Shown here: in pieces, positions 8,240 to 16,858 of the stretch
Layout of the letters: each line of letters starts with the position of its first letter
Numbering within the stretch: position 1 is the first letter of the stretch
Source: Mucilaginibacter sp.
Lineage (GTDB): Bacteria; Bacteroidota; Bacteroidia; Sphingobacteriales; Sphingobacteriaceae
Length of the DNA stretch: 35,421 bases
Direction: 5' to 3'
Assembly (NCBI RefSeq): GCF_028287845.1
Contig: NZ_JAQBOW010000065.1
Location: 1 to 35,421, forward strand
Translations under genes and position numbers: made by a program
The notes under the pieces: model-generated
What the model saw: only the letters and a program-made list of their open reading frames with translations
Database searches by the model: none
What the model was told of the DNA's origin: nothing

Positions 8240-9874
8240 ATGGCAAAGCAAGTTAAATACAATGTTGAAGCAAGAGACGCTCTTAAAAGAGGCGTTGATA
8301 CTTTAGCCAACGCGGTTAAAGTAACGTTAGGTCCAAAAGGTCGCCACGTAATTATTGATAAAAAATTCGGTTCGCCTGTTATAACTAAAGATGGTGTTAC
8401 CGTAGCAAAAGAAATAGAATTAAAAGATCCTATTGAAAACATGGGTGCCCAAATGTTGAAAGAAGTTGCATCAAAAACTGCTGATATAGCAGGTGATGGT
8501 ACTACTACTGCAACCGTTTTAGCACAAGCTATTGTTACTGCGGGTATTAAAAACGTGGCTGCCGGTGCAAACCCAATGGATTTGAAACGCGGTATTGATA
8601 AAGCGGTTAAAGTTGTTGTAGAGAACTTAAAAACTCAAAAACAAGATGTTGGTGATGATTTCAGCAAGATTAAACAAGTAGCTTCTATATCAGCAAATAA
8701 TGATGATGTAATTGGCGAAATGATTGCTGATGCGATGCAAAAAGTTGGTACAGGTGGCGTTATCACTGTTGAAGAAGCAAAAGGTACAGAAACAGAAGTT
8801 AAAACTGTTGAAGGTATGCAGTTTGACCGTGGTTACCTTTCTGCCTATTTTGTTACCAATACTGATAAAATGGAAGCAGAGTTGGAGAATCCATATATCC
8901 TGATCTACGACAAGAAGATATCTTCAATGAAAGAATTGTTGCCGATATTGGAAAAACAAGTACAAACAGGCAAACCATTATTAATTATTGCTGAGGATCT
9001 GGATGGCGAAGCGTTATCAACTTTGGTAGTAAATAAAATTCGCGGTTCACTAAAAGTTGCTGCTGTTAAGGCGCCAGGCTTTGGCGATCGTCGTAAAGCT
9101 ATTTTAGAAGATATTGCTATCTTAACAGGTGGTACTGTAATATCCGAAGAAAGAGGCTATAAATTAGAGAACGCAGAGCTTTCTCATTTAGGTATTGCCG
9201 AAAAGATCACTATTGATAAAGACAATACTACTATCATTAATGGTAATGGTGAAAAAACTGCCATAGAGGGACGTGTTAATGAGATCAAAACTCAAATGGA
9301 AGCAACTACGTCTGATTATGATAAAGAAAAATTGCAAGAGCGTTTAGCTAAATTATCAGGTGGTGTAGCGGTATTATATATTGGTGCAGCTTCTGAAATT
9401 GAAATGAAAGAAAAGAAAGATCGTGTTGACGATGCTTTACATGCAACCCGTGCGGCTGTTGAAGAAGGTATAGTTGCAGGTGGTGGTGTAGCTTTCATTC
9501 GCGCGGTTGGTGCTTTAGCCAACCTGAAAGGTGATAACGAAGATGAGAACACTGGTATCCAGATCATCCGTCGTGCTATTGAAGAACCATTACGTCAAAT
9601 TTGCGAAAACGCAGGTATTGAAGGTTCAATCGTCGTACAAAAAGTAAAAGAAGGTAAAGGTGATTTTGGTTACAATGCCCGTACAGATAAGTTTGAAAAC
9701 TTAATTGGCGCAGGTGTTATTGATCCAACTAAAGTAAGCCGTGTAGCTTTAGAGAACGCTGCATCAATTGCATCCATGTTGTTAACAACAGAATGTGTGT
9801 TGGCTGATGATCCTGAAGAAGCATCTGCAGGCGGCCCGCCAATGGGCGGCGGCGGCATGGGTGGCATGATGTAA
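8240..9874 (+). CDS. groEL: Chaperonin GroEL
   Basis: This 544-residue protein is the tetradecameric ATP-dependent folding chaperonin. It shows the conserved equatorial domain ([31 protein letters not shown] and the ATP loop [13 protein letters not shown]), apical domain segments ([38 protein letters not shown]) and [16 protein letters not shown] near 405-420. The tail ends in a Gly/Met repeat ([14 protein letters not shown]), as is usual for cytosolic GroEL. The length is normal and nothing is missing. It is transcribed with groES and followed by a strong terminator. Confidence 0.99.
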   Translation: MAKQVKYNVEARDALKRGVDTLANAVKVTLGPKGRHVIIDKKFGSPVITKDGVTVAKEIELKDPIENMGAQMLKEVASKTADIAGDGTTTATVLAQAIVTAGIKNVAAGANPMDLKRGIDKAVKVVVENLKTQKQDVGDDFSKIKQVASISANNDDVIGEMIADAMQKVGTGGVITVEEAKGTETEVKTVEGMQFDRGYLSAYFVTNTDKMEAELENPYILIYDKKISSMKELLPILEKQVQTGKPLLIIAEDLDGEALSTLVVNKIRGSLKVAAVKAPGFGDRRKAILEDIAILTGGTVISEERGYKLENAELSHLGIAEKITIDKDNTTIINGNGEKTAIEGRVNEIKTQMEATTSDYDKEKLQERLAKLSGGVAVLYIGAASEIEMKEKKDRVDDALHATRAAVEEGIVAGGGVAFIRAVGALANLKGDNEDENTGIQIIRRAIEEPLRQICENAGIEGSIVVQKVKEGKGDFGYNARTDKFENLIGAGVIDPTKVSRVALENAASIASMLLTTECVLADDPEEASAGGPPMGGGGMGGMM

Positions 9875-9896
9875 GCAGCACCCTAAATAAATTTAC

Positions 9897-9932
9897 AAAA
9901 ACCCCTGTATGCTTTTGCATACAGGGGTTTTG
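9897..9932 (+). terminator. Intrinsic terminator after groEL
   Basis: A GC-rich stem (ACCCCTGTATGC with GCATACAGGGGT, extended by A-T pairs to about 15 bp) encloses a TTTT loop, followed by a T-rich tract. It is symmetric enough to work on both strands. Confidence 0.9.
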
Positions 9933-9976
9933 TGTTTCATACACTATCCAAAGTCATTAAAAAGTAAACGGACGGT

Positions 9977-10002
9977 CATTTGTTAATCAAATGATTGATT
10001 AA
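9977..10002. promoter_or_regulatory. Overlapping dyads in the groEL-mscS gap
   Basis: Two overlapping inverted repeats occur here: CATTTG-TTAAT-CAAATG (9977-9993) and TTAATCA-6 bp-TGATTAA (9983-10002). They could be an operator for the downstream transcript. The rest of the 342-bp gap (9875-10216) holds the groEL terminator and a 33-codon ORF. Confidence 0.3.
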
Positions 10003-10088
10003 GTAATATTGCAGCTACAATTAAACTTAAATTTGTACTCAAAGTCAGTTAAATAAATATCAGGCACAACAATTGAATACAACAACCT

Positions 10089-10190
10089 ATGAAACATCTA
10101 ACAGAAGCCACCATCTACATTCGCACAACAATAGTTGAGTGGGTATTTTACAAAGGCCCTACGCTTTTTGTATCTATTTACGGAAGATAA
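10089..10190 (+). CDS. Possible 33-residue small protein
   Basis: A short ATG-to-TAA frame encodes a peptide beginning MKHLTEATIYIRTTIVEW and ending LFVSIYGR. It mixes hydrophobic, aromatic and basic residues and could be a small membrane-associated peptide. It precedes the MscS-type gene by 26 bp on the same strand. No family is recognised and no ribosome binding site is clear, so this may be chance. Confidence 0.25.
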   Translation: MKHLTEATIYIRTTIVEWVFYKGPTLFVSIYGR

Positions 10191-10216
10191 ATAATTATTA
10201 ACTTCGTAACTTTATT

Positions 10217-11017
10217 ATGAAGTTACAAGATTCTAATTTACACGCGTTTTACAACACAGCCTATTCCTGGCTTTTATTACATGGGTTAACTCTGGTAGTA
10301 TCAATAATAGTACTATTAATAGGGTTAAGGGTAATAAAATTTATCGGCATACGATTACGTGGCCGCATGAGTAAAAGAAAAGTCCACTCATCGTTACAAC
10401 CATTTTTTCTCAGTCTTACTTTAACTGCTTTATACATATTCCTTATTATTGGCGTAGCCGCCATAAATGATATTAATGTTACCGCATTCAGCGCTGTGTT
10501 AGGCGGTTTTTCGGTAGCCGTTGGTTTGGCGCTATCGGGCACGTTCCAAAACTTTGCAGGTGGTGTACTTATACTTTTATTAAAGCCATTTGAACTTGAC
10601 GATAATATTATAGCCCAAGGCCAGGATGGTATAGTAGTATCCATACAAATATTTTATACCGTATTACGCACCCCCGATAATAAAACCATCATTATCCCCA
10701 ATGGTAAATTATTTAACGAGGTAATTGTAAACGTTACCCGCGAAGGTAAACGCCGCCTTGATTTTGAGGTTAGGCTTGGTTACTATGTAGATGTTGACCA
10801 GGCAAAAAAAATAATGATAGATGCTATTAACACTGTTCCGGGCGTTATAAAAGATCCGGCAATAAGGGTAGGCATTATTGGGTTTGAGATCGAACATATA
10901 CGATATACCGTAAATGTGTGGGTAAGCCCTTCCGATTTTTTGAATGTTAAAATAGCGCTACAGGAAAAAATAATTAAAGATCTAAAAGCCGCGGGTGTTA
11001 AATTACTGGGGACCTAA
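10217..11017 (+). CDS. Small-conductance mechanosensitive channel (MscS family)
   Basis: This 266-residue protein is of minimal MscS size. It has three membrane helices (about 20-42, 65-85 and 92-125). The pore-lining third helix carries the family signature GLALSGTFQNFAGG and then LLLKPFELDD, where the beta domain begins. The vestibule segment includes TPDNKTIIIPNGKLFNEVIVN. MscS homologues open under membrane tension to release solutes during hypo-osmotic shock. It is a single gene between the groEL gap and sdaA, which is 75 bp downstream on the same strand. Confidence 0.94.
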   Translation: MKLQDSNLHAFYNTAYSWLLLHGLTLVVSIIVLLIGLRVIKFIGIRLRGRMSKRKVHSSLQPFFLSLTLTALYIFLIIGVAAINDINVTAFSAVLGGFSVAVGLALSGTFQNFAGGVLILLLKPFELDDNIIAQGQDGIVVSIQIFYTVLRTPDNKTIIIPNGKLFNEVIVNVTREGKRRLDFEVRLGYYVDVDQAKKIMIDAINTVPGVIKDPAIRVGIIGFEIEHIRYTVNVWVSPSDFLNVKIALQEKIIKDLKAAGVKLLGT

Positions 11018-11092
11018 ATTTGCCGTAAAAGTTTAGTAATATAATTTGATGCGCTGTATAATATACGGCGCATTAGCTGTAATTTAGCTAAA

Positions 11093-12520
11093 ATGCAACG
11101 CGAACAACTTTCTGTATTTGACATGTTTAAGATAGGCATTGGCCCATCAAGCTCACATACACTTGGTCCGTGGCGCGCTGCCCAGCAATTTGTGCAGGTA
11201 TTAGAACAGGGCGGGGCATTAACATTAGTAACCGAAATAAAAATATTGCTTTATGGCTCGCTGGCTAAAACGGGCAGTGGCCACGGTACAGACATAGCCA
11301 TACTATTGGGCTTAAGCGGCGATGACCCGGTTACATTTGCGGTTGATGAAGTAGTGCCTAAAACACATCAGATCAAAATCTCTCATAAATTAATATTAAA
11401 TGGCAAGCAAGAAATTGAGTTTGATACCGACGATGATTTACTGTTCCTATTTAACGAAAGTCTGCCTTATCATCCCAATGCGGTAACCTTCCAGGCGTTT
11501 TTAAATAATGGCAAAGCCATATCAGAAACCTATTATTCAATAGGCGGCGGGTTTGTGGTGAAAGAGGGGGGACAAAGCCGGGGTAAAGCCGAGGTTGATC
11601 TGCCTTTCCCAATTGATACCGCCGGAGACCTGCTGCATTGGTGCATTAAAACCGGGCTCAAAATATCCGAAGTGGTAATGGAAAACGAGCACGCGTGGCG
11701 CGGCGAGCAGGAAACCCGCAGCGGCGTACTAAATATTTTTAATGCGATGGCAGCTTGTATGTACCGCGGCAGTCATACCAGTGGCAAATTACCTGGGGGA
11801 TTGAATGTAGAACGGCGGGCAGCAAATTTAAACAAAAGGCTCATCGGTAATAACACCTATACTAATTTTGATGAATGGGTTGTCGCCATAAGGCAAACTG
11901 GCAACAGCTTTTCAAATATATTAGATTGGGTAAGCTGCTTCGCGCTGGCTGTAAATGAGGAAAATGCCTCTTTTGGCAGGGTAGTTACCGCACCAACCAA
12001 TGGCGCGGCGGGAGTTATACCCGCGGTATTGCAATACTATCTGGTTTTTTGTGATGGATATAGTGAAAAGCGCATTATCCAATTTTTGCTAACAGCATCA
12101 GAGATTGGGTGTATCTTCAAAAAAGGTGCTACCATTTCGGCAGCTATGGGTGGTTGCCAGGCAGAAATAGGTGTATCATCAGCCATGGCTGCAGCAGCAC
12201 TTACCGAGTGTTTGGGCGGCTCGCAACGACAAGTAATGATGGCGGCAGAGATTGCTATGGAACATCACCTGGGCCTAACCTGCGACCCGATAGGGGGCCT
12301 GGTGCAGGTGCCCTGTATTGAGCGTAATACCATGGGCGCTATTAAAGCTATTACAGCCTCACAACTGGCACTGCAAACTAACCCTGATAACGCCAAAGTA
12401 AGTTTAGATGCAGTAGTTAGAACCATGTGGCAAACCGCGCAGGATATGAATTCAAAATATAAAGAAACAGCTGATGGTGGCCTTGCTATCAATATCCCGC
12501 TAAGCTTGCCGGAGTGTTAG
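11093..12520 (+). CDS. sdaA: L-serine ammonia-lyase (single-chain, iron-sulfur type)
   Basis: The enzyme deaminates L-serine to pyruvate and ammonia. The 475-residue chain has the N-terminal beta (ASB-type) domain beginning [19 protein letters not shown], and the C-terminal catalytic alpha domain with [19 protein letters not shown]. The three cysteines expected to hold the 4Fe-4S cluster are at about residues 355 (GGCQAE), 397 (LTCDP) and 408 (VPCIER); the 42/11 spacing matches the E. coli enzymes. The fusion of both domains in one chain is the form common in Gram-negative bacteria. It is followed tail-to-tail by lipB on the other strand after about 42 bp. Confidence 0.96.
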   Translation: MQREQLSVFDMFKIGIGPSSSHTLGPWRAAQQFVQVLEQGGALTLVTEIKILLYGSLAKTGSGHGTDIAILLGLSGDDPVTFAVDEVVPKTHQIKISHKLILNGKQEIEFDTDDDLLFLFNESLPYHPNAVTFQAFLNNGKAISETYYSIGGGFVVKEGGQSRGKAEVDLPFPIDTAGDLLHWCIKTGLKISEVVMENEHAWRGEQETRSGVLNIFNAMAACMYRGSHTSGKLPGGLNVERRAANLNKRLIGNNTYTNFDEWVVAIRQTGNSFSNILDWVSCFALAVNEENASFGRVVTAPTNGAAGVIPAVLQYYLVFCDGYSEKRIIQFLLTASEIGCIFKKGATISAAMGGCQAEIGVSSAMAAAALTECLGGSQRQVMMAAEIAMEHHLGLTCDPIGGLVQVPCIERNTMGAIKAITASQLALQTNPDNAKVSLDAVVRTMWQTAQDMNSKYKETADGGLAINIPLSLPEC

Positions 12521-12562
12521 TATAGACTTATTTTCGCTGTCTGTGTGTACACGTGTCCTTAC

Positions 12563-13291
12563 TTACACGATCTCCATTTCAAATAATGCAGCAATGTAGT
12601 GCTGCAGGATTTTTTGTACTTGTTTTATATCAATTTCTCGGCCCAGTTCTTTTTGCATAGAGGTTACGGCTTTATCATCAATACCGCAGGGAATTATGTT
12701 TTTAAAATAACTAAGATCATTGTTTACGTTAAATGCCAGGCCATGCATGGTAACCCAGCGGCTGCAACGTACACCCATCGCGCTTATTTTTCGAGCGCGC
12801 TCATTATCGGCATCCAGCCAAACACCGGTGTAGCCCGGGTAACGGCTGGCTTTTATACCATAATCTGCAAGGGTAAGTATTACGGCCTCTTCAAGGGTGC
12901 GCAGATATAAATGTATATCAGTAAAAAAATTATCAAGGTCAAGAATAGGATAGCTTACCAATTGCCCGGGGCCATGATAGGTAATATCGCCGCCACGGTT
13001 AATATGATAATAAACAGCATCGTTTTCTTCCAGGCCTTTTTCGTCAAGCAATAAATGTTCGGGCTTGCCGCTATTGCCCAAAGTATAAACATGTGGATGC
13101 TCGCAAAAAATAAGGTAATTAGGAGTTAATATATCGTCGGGTTGGTTATCCCCGGCAACTGCCAGCAGCCTGTTACGTATCTCCATTTTTAATTGGATAG
13201 TATCGGCAAACAGCGCTTCCTGTTTGGCCCAGGCCTCTTTATAATCAACTAACCCCCAATCTTGTACTGTTACTTTTTTATTCTTCATCAT
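12563..13291 (-). CDS. lipB: Octanoyltransferase LipB
   Basis: LipB moves octanoyl groups from acyl-ACP to lipoyl domains, the first step of endogenous lipoate synthesis. The 242-residue sequence has the RGGDITYHGPGQ motif (99-110), the catalytic lysine in ARKISAMGVR (Lys168) and the catalytic cysteine in NIIPCGID (Cys202). Its start overlaps the 3' end of the phosphopantetheinyl transferase gene by 11-14 bases (two adjacent ATGs), and AAGGGG just upstream is an unusually good ribosome binding site for this genome. Both genes serve acyl-carrier-protein chemistry, which makes the overlap functionally sensible. Confidence 0.96.
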   Translation of the reverse strand: MMKNKKVTVQDWGLVDYKEAWAKQEALFADTIQLKMEIRNRLLAVAGDNQPDDILTPNYLIFCEHPHVYTLGNSGKPEHLLLDEKGLEENDAVYYHINRGGDITYHGPGQLVSYPILDLDNFFTDIHLYLRTLEEAVILTLADYGIKASRYPGYTGVWLDADNERARKISAMGVRCSRWVTMHGLAFNVNNDLSYFKNIIPCGIDDKAVTSMQKELGREIDIKQVQKILQHYIAALFEMEIV

Positions 13292-13928
13292 TACCCCTTA
13301 CATAACCTATCATATAATCTTCATACTGCAAATATCCCACGGTATAATCTATATTAATGTCGCCCTTGTTTAAAATGGCATTAACCTGACCCTGCTCTGT
13401 GAAACTGAATGGTTTTATCAAAATATCATCCATAAATGATACTTCTTTTTGGCCATGACATTTATATACCGCTTCTTTAACACACCAACAGGCATATAAT
13501 TGCTGTATTTTATGTTCATTATTAATAAAAGCTAGTTCCACGGGGCGTAAAAATCTGGAGGCAATACGTTCTACCTTTTGTTTTATTTGCTCAATATCAA
13601 TTCCTACCGGGTTTTTTTTACTGATCATTACCGCGGCATAATCAAACGAGTGGCTTAAAGAAATATGATAGGGCAGGGATACAAGATATGGTTTACCATG
13701 CCCGTCAACCCGGCAGTCAATATATTCTTCGGTACGCAACATTTTGCGTAGCAAAACACGCGTACCCAACCAATGCAGGTGTCGTTTGCCGTTGCTTATG
13801 TTTTCAACAAAGGCCTTTTCTTCATCGTTTAGCTGTAATTGTTTGTACAGATCTTCAGCCTGTTCTTCTATTTTCCAGAGCGCAAATTCTGTATCCTCAT
13901 CAATCCGTTGCCTGTAAGCTATAGCCAT
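13278..13928 (-). CDS. 4'-phosphopantetheinyl transferase (Sfp-like superfamily)
   Basis: The enzyme transfers the phosphopantetheine arm of CoA to carrier proteins. From the ATG at 13928 it has 216 residues. The two family motifs are present: NPVGIDIEQI (Mg/CoA-binding Asp and Glu) and WCVKEAVYKCHGQ (WxxKEAxxK). An in-frame ATG at 13994 would add 22 hydrophobic residues, but a promoter with both boxes (13953-13987) lies between the two codons, so I use 13928. It overlaps lipB at the 3' end. Whether it primes fatty-acid ACP or a secondary-metabolite carrier cannot be told; no biosynthetic cluster is in view. Confidence 0.9.
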   Translation of the reverse strand: MAIAYRQRIDEDTEFALWKIEEQAEDLYKQLQLNDEEKAFVENISNGKRHLHWLGTRVLLRKMLRTEEYIDCRVDGHGKPYLVSLPYHISLSHSFDYAAVMISKKNPVGIDIEQIKQKVERIASRFLRPVELAFINNEHKIQQLYACWCVKEAVYKCHGQKEVSFMDDILIKPFSFTEQGQVNAILNKGDINIDYTVGYLQYEDYMIGYVRGNDEE

Positions 13929-13952
13929 AAAGTAAAATTGCAAAAAGCATAG

Positions 13953-13987
13953 CAAACTTAGGGCAATTAATTCTATTTTTAGCCAAA
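13953..13987 (-). promoter_or_regulatory. Promoter of the phosphopantetheinyl transferase-lipB operon
   Basis: On the minus strand TTTG (13987-13984), a 23-bp spacer and TAAGTTTG (13960-13953) fit the Bacteroidota TTTG...TAnnTTTG promoter. The predicted start gives a leader of about 19 nt before the ATG at 13928 and argues against the longer frame starting at 13994. Confidence 0.5.
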
Positions 13988-14003
13988 TAAACATTCCTGT
14001 CTA

Positions 14004-14540
14004 ATGATATTATCAGATAAGCGCATACTTGAAGAAATTGATAAGGGCCATATTATTATTGAGCCGTTTAACCGTGAATGTTTAGGAACAAACTCGTACG
14101 ATGTGCATTTAAGTAAACACCTTGCTACTTATCGCGACAGGGTACTGGATGCCAAACTGCACAATGAAATAGATAGTTTTGAAATACCCAAAGAAGGATT
14201 TGTTTTACAACCCGGTACGCTTTACCTGGGCGTAACTGTAGAATATACCGAAACGCATAAACACGTTCCATTTTTAGAAGGAAAATCAAGCACCGGGCGG
14301 TTAGGTATTGATATACATGCAACAGCAGGCAAAGGCGATGTTGGTTTTTGCAATACCTGGACTTTGGAGATATCATGTGCGCAACCGGTAAAAATTTACC
14401 CGGGCATGCCTATAGGCCAGCTAATATATTTTGCTGTTGAAGGTGATATAGAAACCCTATATAACACAAAGGGCGATGCCAAGTATAATAACCCGACAAC
14501 TCGCCCTGTTGAAAGTATGATGTGGAAGAATAAATTTTAG
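14004..14540 (+). CDS. dcd: dCTP deaminase
   Basis: The enzyme deaminates dCTP to dUTP for thymidylate synthesis. The 178-residue length fits the family (dUTPase-like trimeric beta fold). Visible motifs are ILSDKRILEEI at the N-terminus, NSYDVHLSKHL, the nucleotide-binding segment FLEGKSSTGRLGIDIHATAG, and GFCNTWTLEI, whose Glu occupies the usual catalytic place. The segment is EGKSSTGRLG instead of the proteobacterial DGRSSLARLG, so it belongs to a divergent branch; some relatives also hydrolyse dUTP, which cannot be decided here. It is convergent with the next gene, with only 2 bp between stop codons. Confidence 0.9.
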   Translation: MILSDKRILEEIDKGHIIIEPFNRECLGTNSYDVHLSKHLATYRDRVLDAKLHNEIDSFEIPKEGFVLQPGTLYLGVTVEYTETHKHVPFLEGKSSTGRLGIDIHATAGKGDVGFCNTWTLEISCAQPVKIYPGMPIGQLIYFAVEGDIETLYNTKGDAKYNNPTTRPVESMMWKNKF

Positions 14541-14542
14541 CG

Positions 14543-15331
14543 TTATTTTGCTAAAGTAAATTTACCCCAAAAATCAGCTTCATCTGTTAAATCTATCAGG
14601 CCAATATTGGCACTTTTAGAAAACTCATCGCGGCCCGCATCTTTGCCGGCGCTTTTGTCAGTTGGTTTTGCAGTGTTGGCAACTTTGGTAAGTTTGGGCC
14701 CTGCTTTTTCATGGCCTTGTACAGGATTTAATTTAATGTTGAATGCCCATTCTTTGGTTGCCAGGTCGCCTGCATGAAAAAGTGCTAATGGTATAGCCTC
14801 TTCATAAGTTAAGTAACCACTAGCCGCATCATAACTCATAGCAATTAAAATATTGTATGGGTTTACTACTAATAGTTCCTCTTCACTTATATCTTTAAAG
14901 CCTTCAACGTGTATTTTGCCAAATTTGGCCGACATTTCAGTATTTCCCTGTATCCTTTGCGGCGGCATATCTATGTACCTCGATTGGTCACGGTCTGCCG
15001 GGCTTGAGGGAAAAGTAACAATATATGAAGACTTCTTTTTGCCTTTTGTATCAATACTTAAAGTAATGCCCGCACCTAAAATACTGCTTTGTTGTGTAGC
15101 GTCTTTTGTTCTTACAACCAGGTAAAGATTATCCTTATCATTAGTAAGCGTATAGTCAATTTTTGTTTTAACATCGGTATAAGTCATTTTATCGCCCCAT
15201 TCTTTACTGTTGCCATCAATAGCTACACCGGCAGGTGCAGTATTTAAAGCCAGTGTTTGGGCATTGCATATACTTATTGTGAATAATTGCACCGCTGTAG
15301 CGCAAAGAAGGTAAGAGCAAGTGGTTTTCAT
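14543..15331 (-). CDS. Exported protein with CBM9/DOMON-like N-terminus (paralogue 1)
   Basis: The protein has 262 residues, with a Sec signal peptide ending at about residue 25 (ICNAQ). The mature N-terminus (PAGVAIDGNSKEWGDKMTY, then NDKDNLYLVVRTKD) matches the opening strands of CBM9/DOMON-type beta sandwiches, some of which bind sugars or cofactors. GITLSIDTKGKKKSSYIVTFP and YEEAIPLALFHAGDL are shared almost word for word with the paralogue upstream. A Lys/Ala/Asp-rich linker (about 205-245) precedes the tail ADFWGKFTLAK, which the paralogue also has. No catalytic motif is seen and the ligand is unknown. It is probably co-transcribed with, or independently expressed after, the gene at 15452-16333. 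Confidence 0.7.
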   Translation of the reverse strand: MKTTCSYLLCATAVQLFTISICNAQTLALNTAPAGVAIDGNSKEWGDKMTYTDVKTKIDYTLTNDKDNLYLVVRTKDATQQSSILGAGITLSIDTKGKKKSSYIVTFPSSPADRDQSRYIDMPPQRIQGNTEMSAKFGKIHVEGFKDISEEELLVVNPYNILIAMSYDAASGYLTYEEAIPLALFHAGDLATKEWAFNIKLNPVQGHEKAGPKLTKVANTAKPTDKSAGKDAGRDEFSKSANIGLIDLTDEADFWGKFTLAK

Positions 15332-15393
15332 TGCTTAGTGATTAGGTTTAATAAATTGGTTTAATTAAGCCAGATATGCTTATGTTAGGTAAA

Positions 15394-15425
15394 TATACAT
15401 TTTTTAAATTATTAAAAAATGTATA
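15394..15425. other. Perfect AT-rich dyad between the two CBM9-like genes
   Basis: TATACATTTTTTAA and its exact complement TTAAAAAATGTATA surround a 4-nt ATTA loop (14-bp stem). It lies 27 bp after the upstream paralogue's stop codon and 63 bp before the downstream paralogue's start. It may be a weak terminator, an operator, or an RNA hairpin at the 3' end of the first message. Confidence 0.6.
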
Positions 15426-15451
15426 TCTATTTATCACATAAATTATGCGGC

Positions 15452-16333
15452 TTAAAGTGTTTTTGCCAAATTAAATTTACCCCAAAAATCTGCAGATTTA
15501 AATGCAGGATTATTAGCAGTGTCATCGTTAGCAGCCCCGCGACCATGGCCGCCCCGGCCGCCGCCACCACCACCGTCGCCATCACCACCTGCACCACCCC
15601 GGCCACCGCCACCGCCACCTGCACCACCCCGGCCACCGCCACCACCACCATGGCCGCCACGACCGCCGCCGCCCATTGATGAGTTATTGGCCTGATCGTC
15701 ACCATCCTTTTTTTCAGGTTTCTGAAAACCGTTTATTTTAATATTAAACATCCATTCATTCTTTTTTAATTCATCGGCATGAAAAAGCGATAACGGGATA
15801 GCTTCTTCATATATCAAAGCTCCATGTTCATCATAATTAATCGCTATTTTAAAGCCGTAAGTGTTTTCAAGAGTTATAAAATCGTATTCAACATCTTTAA
15901 AACCATCAGCCTTTATTTTTTTCAACTTGGCTAAACCGGCTTCCAGCTTTTTTTCCTGTAGGGTGTTACCGGTAACAGAAGGTGGGATTATTCCCTCCTG
16001 CACAGGAAACGTAACGCTATAGGTTGATTTCTTTTTACCTTTTGTATCAATACTTAAAGTAATACCTGAGGTCAAAATTTTGCCTTGTTCTACCGGGTCA
16101 CTGGTTTTTAAAACCAGGTACAGGTTGTCTTTATCATTGGCAAGCGCATAGTTAAGCCCTGTTTCGCTATTATAATAGCTAAGGCTGTCTCCCCATTCAT
16201 TTAAACTGCCATCAATAGTAATATTTGCAGGTGCGGGTTTTAAATTGATGGTTGTAATTTGAGCGTTACAAAGGTTTGCATGTAATAACTGAATAGCAAA
16301 AACAAGGGTAAGGAAAGCGATTTTTTTTTTCAT
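15452..16333 (-). CDS. Exported CBM9/DOMON-like protein with a Gly-rich insert (paralogue 2)
   Basis: From the ATG at 16333 the protein has 293 residues; an in-frame start at 16366 would only extend the signal peptide. The signal (MKKKIAFLTLVFAIQLLHA, ending at CNAQ) leads to ITIDGSLNEWGDSLSYY and NDKDNLYLVLKTSD, the same fold as paralogue 1. Where that protein has a charged linker, this one has about 50 residues of Gly/Arg/His repeat, including two tandem copies of GGGGGRGGAG coded by a 29-bp direct repeat with a 30-bp period (15585-15613, 15615-15643). The tail is SADFWGKFNLAKTL. A run of ten A starts at the second codon and could be slippage-prone. The function is unknown. Confidence 0.7.
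   Translation of the reverse strand: MKKKIAFLTLVFAIQLLHANLCNAQITTINLKPAPANITIDGSLNEWGDSLSYYNSETGLNYALANDKDNLYLVLKTSDPVEQGKILTSGITLSIDTKGKKKSTYSVTFPVQEGIIPPSVTGNTLQEKKLEAGLAKLKKIKADGFKDVEYDFITLENTYGFKIAINYDEHGALIYEEAIPLSLFHADELKKNEWMFNIKINGFQKPEKKDGDDQANNSSMGGGGRGGHGGGGGGRGGAGGGGGGRGGAGGDGDGGGGGGRGGHGRGAANDDTANNPAFKSADFWGKFNLAKTL
15585..15643 (-). repeat. 30-bp tandem repeat coding Gly-rich decapeptides
   Basis: There are two identical 29-bp blocks at a 30-bp period inside the Gly-rich segment of the gene at 15452-16333. Each codes a GGGGGRGGAG unit, and partial units lie on both sides. The number of copies could change by slippage without breaking the frame. Confidence 0.8.
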
Positions 16334-16397
16334 TTGAGTGGGTCGTAGGTTATTGTATGTTAACAACTATTGTGAAAGATTACCTTTAAAACAATAT

Positions 16398-16432
16398 TTT
16401 GGTTTATTTATTATTGTTTTTGAGTAATTTTG
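16398..16432 (+). promoter_or_regulatory. clpS promoter
   Basis: TTTG (16398-16401), a 23-bp spacer and TAATTTTG (16425-16432) match the Bacteroidota consensus. Transcription would start at about 16438, only some 4 nt before the ATG at 16442, so the message may be almost leaderless. Confidence 0.5.
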
Positions 16433-16441
16433 TCATTATAC

Positions 16442-16723
16442 ATGTCAACAGAAACACAAGAACAAACCTTCACACTCGAAGAAGTACTGGCAGGATTTAA
16501 AGAGATGCATCGCCTTATTTTATGGAATGATGACCATAACACTTTTGACCACGTAATTCATTGCATGATAAAATACCTTGATTATACCGAAAGTCAGGCC
16601 GAAAGAATAGCCTGGAAAGTACATAACGAGGGTAAATGCGCCGTACTGGAAGGATCATTCACCGAAGTAGAAGTATACCGCAAAATTTTACAACAAGAAG
16701 GCTTGACCGTTAGTGTGGATTAG
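16442..16723 (+). CDS. clpS: ATP-dependent Clp protease adaptor ClpS
   Basis: ClpS presents N-degron substrates to the Clp ATPase. From the ATG at 16442 the protein has 93 residues; a TTG at 16430 is rejected because it overlaps the -7 box. The family signature is clear: HRLILWNDDHNTFDHVIHCM (hydrophobic-pocket region), the helix YTESQAERIAWKVHNEG, and CAVLEGSFTEVEVYRKIL. The flexible N-terminus (STETQEQTFTLEEV) is acidic and short, as is usual in this phylum. The gene stands alone; the 3' side is an elaborate terminator between heptamer arrays shared with ilvE. Confidence 0.92.
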   Translation: MSTETQEQTFTLEEVLAGFKEMHRLILWNDDHNTFDHVIHCMIKYLDYTESQAERIAWKVHNEGKCAVLEGSFTEVEVYRKILQQEGLTVSVD

Positions 16724-16734
16724 CTTTTTAAAGG

Positions 16735-16790
16735 TTGGTTATTGAAGATAGGTTATTGAAGATTAAAGATTAGTGATTAAAGATTAGTTG
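16735..16790 (+). repeat. Left heptamer array of the clpS/ilvE gap
   Basis: Eight in-phase 7-bp units occur here: TTGGTTA, TTGAAGA, TAGGTTA, TTGAAGA, TTAAAGA, TTAGTGA, TTAAAGA, TTAGTTG. Positions 16745-16773 form a 29-bp perfect inverted repeat with 16859-16887. Confidence 0.85.
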
Positions 16791-16800
16791 GATAGTTCAA

Positions 16801-16838
16801 CAAAAAAGGTTCCTGCAAATTTACAGGAACCTTTTTTG
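16801..16838. terminator. Bidirectional terminator between clpS and ilvE
   Basis: CAAAAAAGGTTCCTG pairs perfectly with CAGGAACCTTTTTTG (15 bp) around an 8-nt loop. A run of six A and a run of six T flank the GC core, so it can stop transcription from both convergent genes. Confidence 0.92.
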
Positions 16839-16858
16839 TATTTATTTAATTGACAGGC

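Noticed and set aside
9670..9944. Frames antisense to the groEL 3' end.
   Set aside because: They overlap the groEL coding region and its terminator and show only the reverse of the Gly/Met tail.
13929..13994. Longer N-terminus for the phosphopantetheinyl transferase, giving a membrane anchor.
   Set aside because: The extra codons cover a good TTTG...TAAGTTTG promoter, and the family does not have such an anchor.
15419..15705. Reading frames opposite and alongside the Gly-rich gene (Ala/Thr-rich and Val/Ala-rich products).
   Set aside because: They are shadows of the GC-rich glycine repeat. The Gly-rich frame has the signal peptide, a paralogue and the conserved tail.
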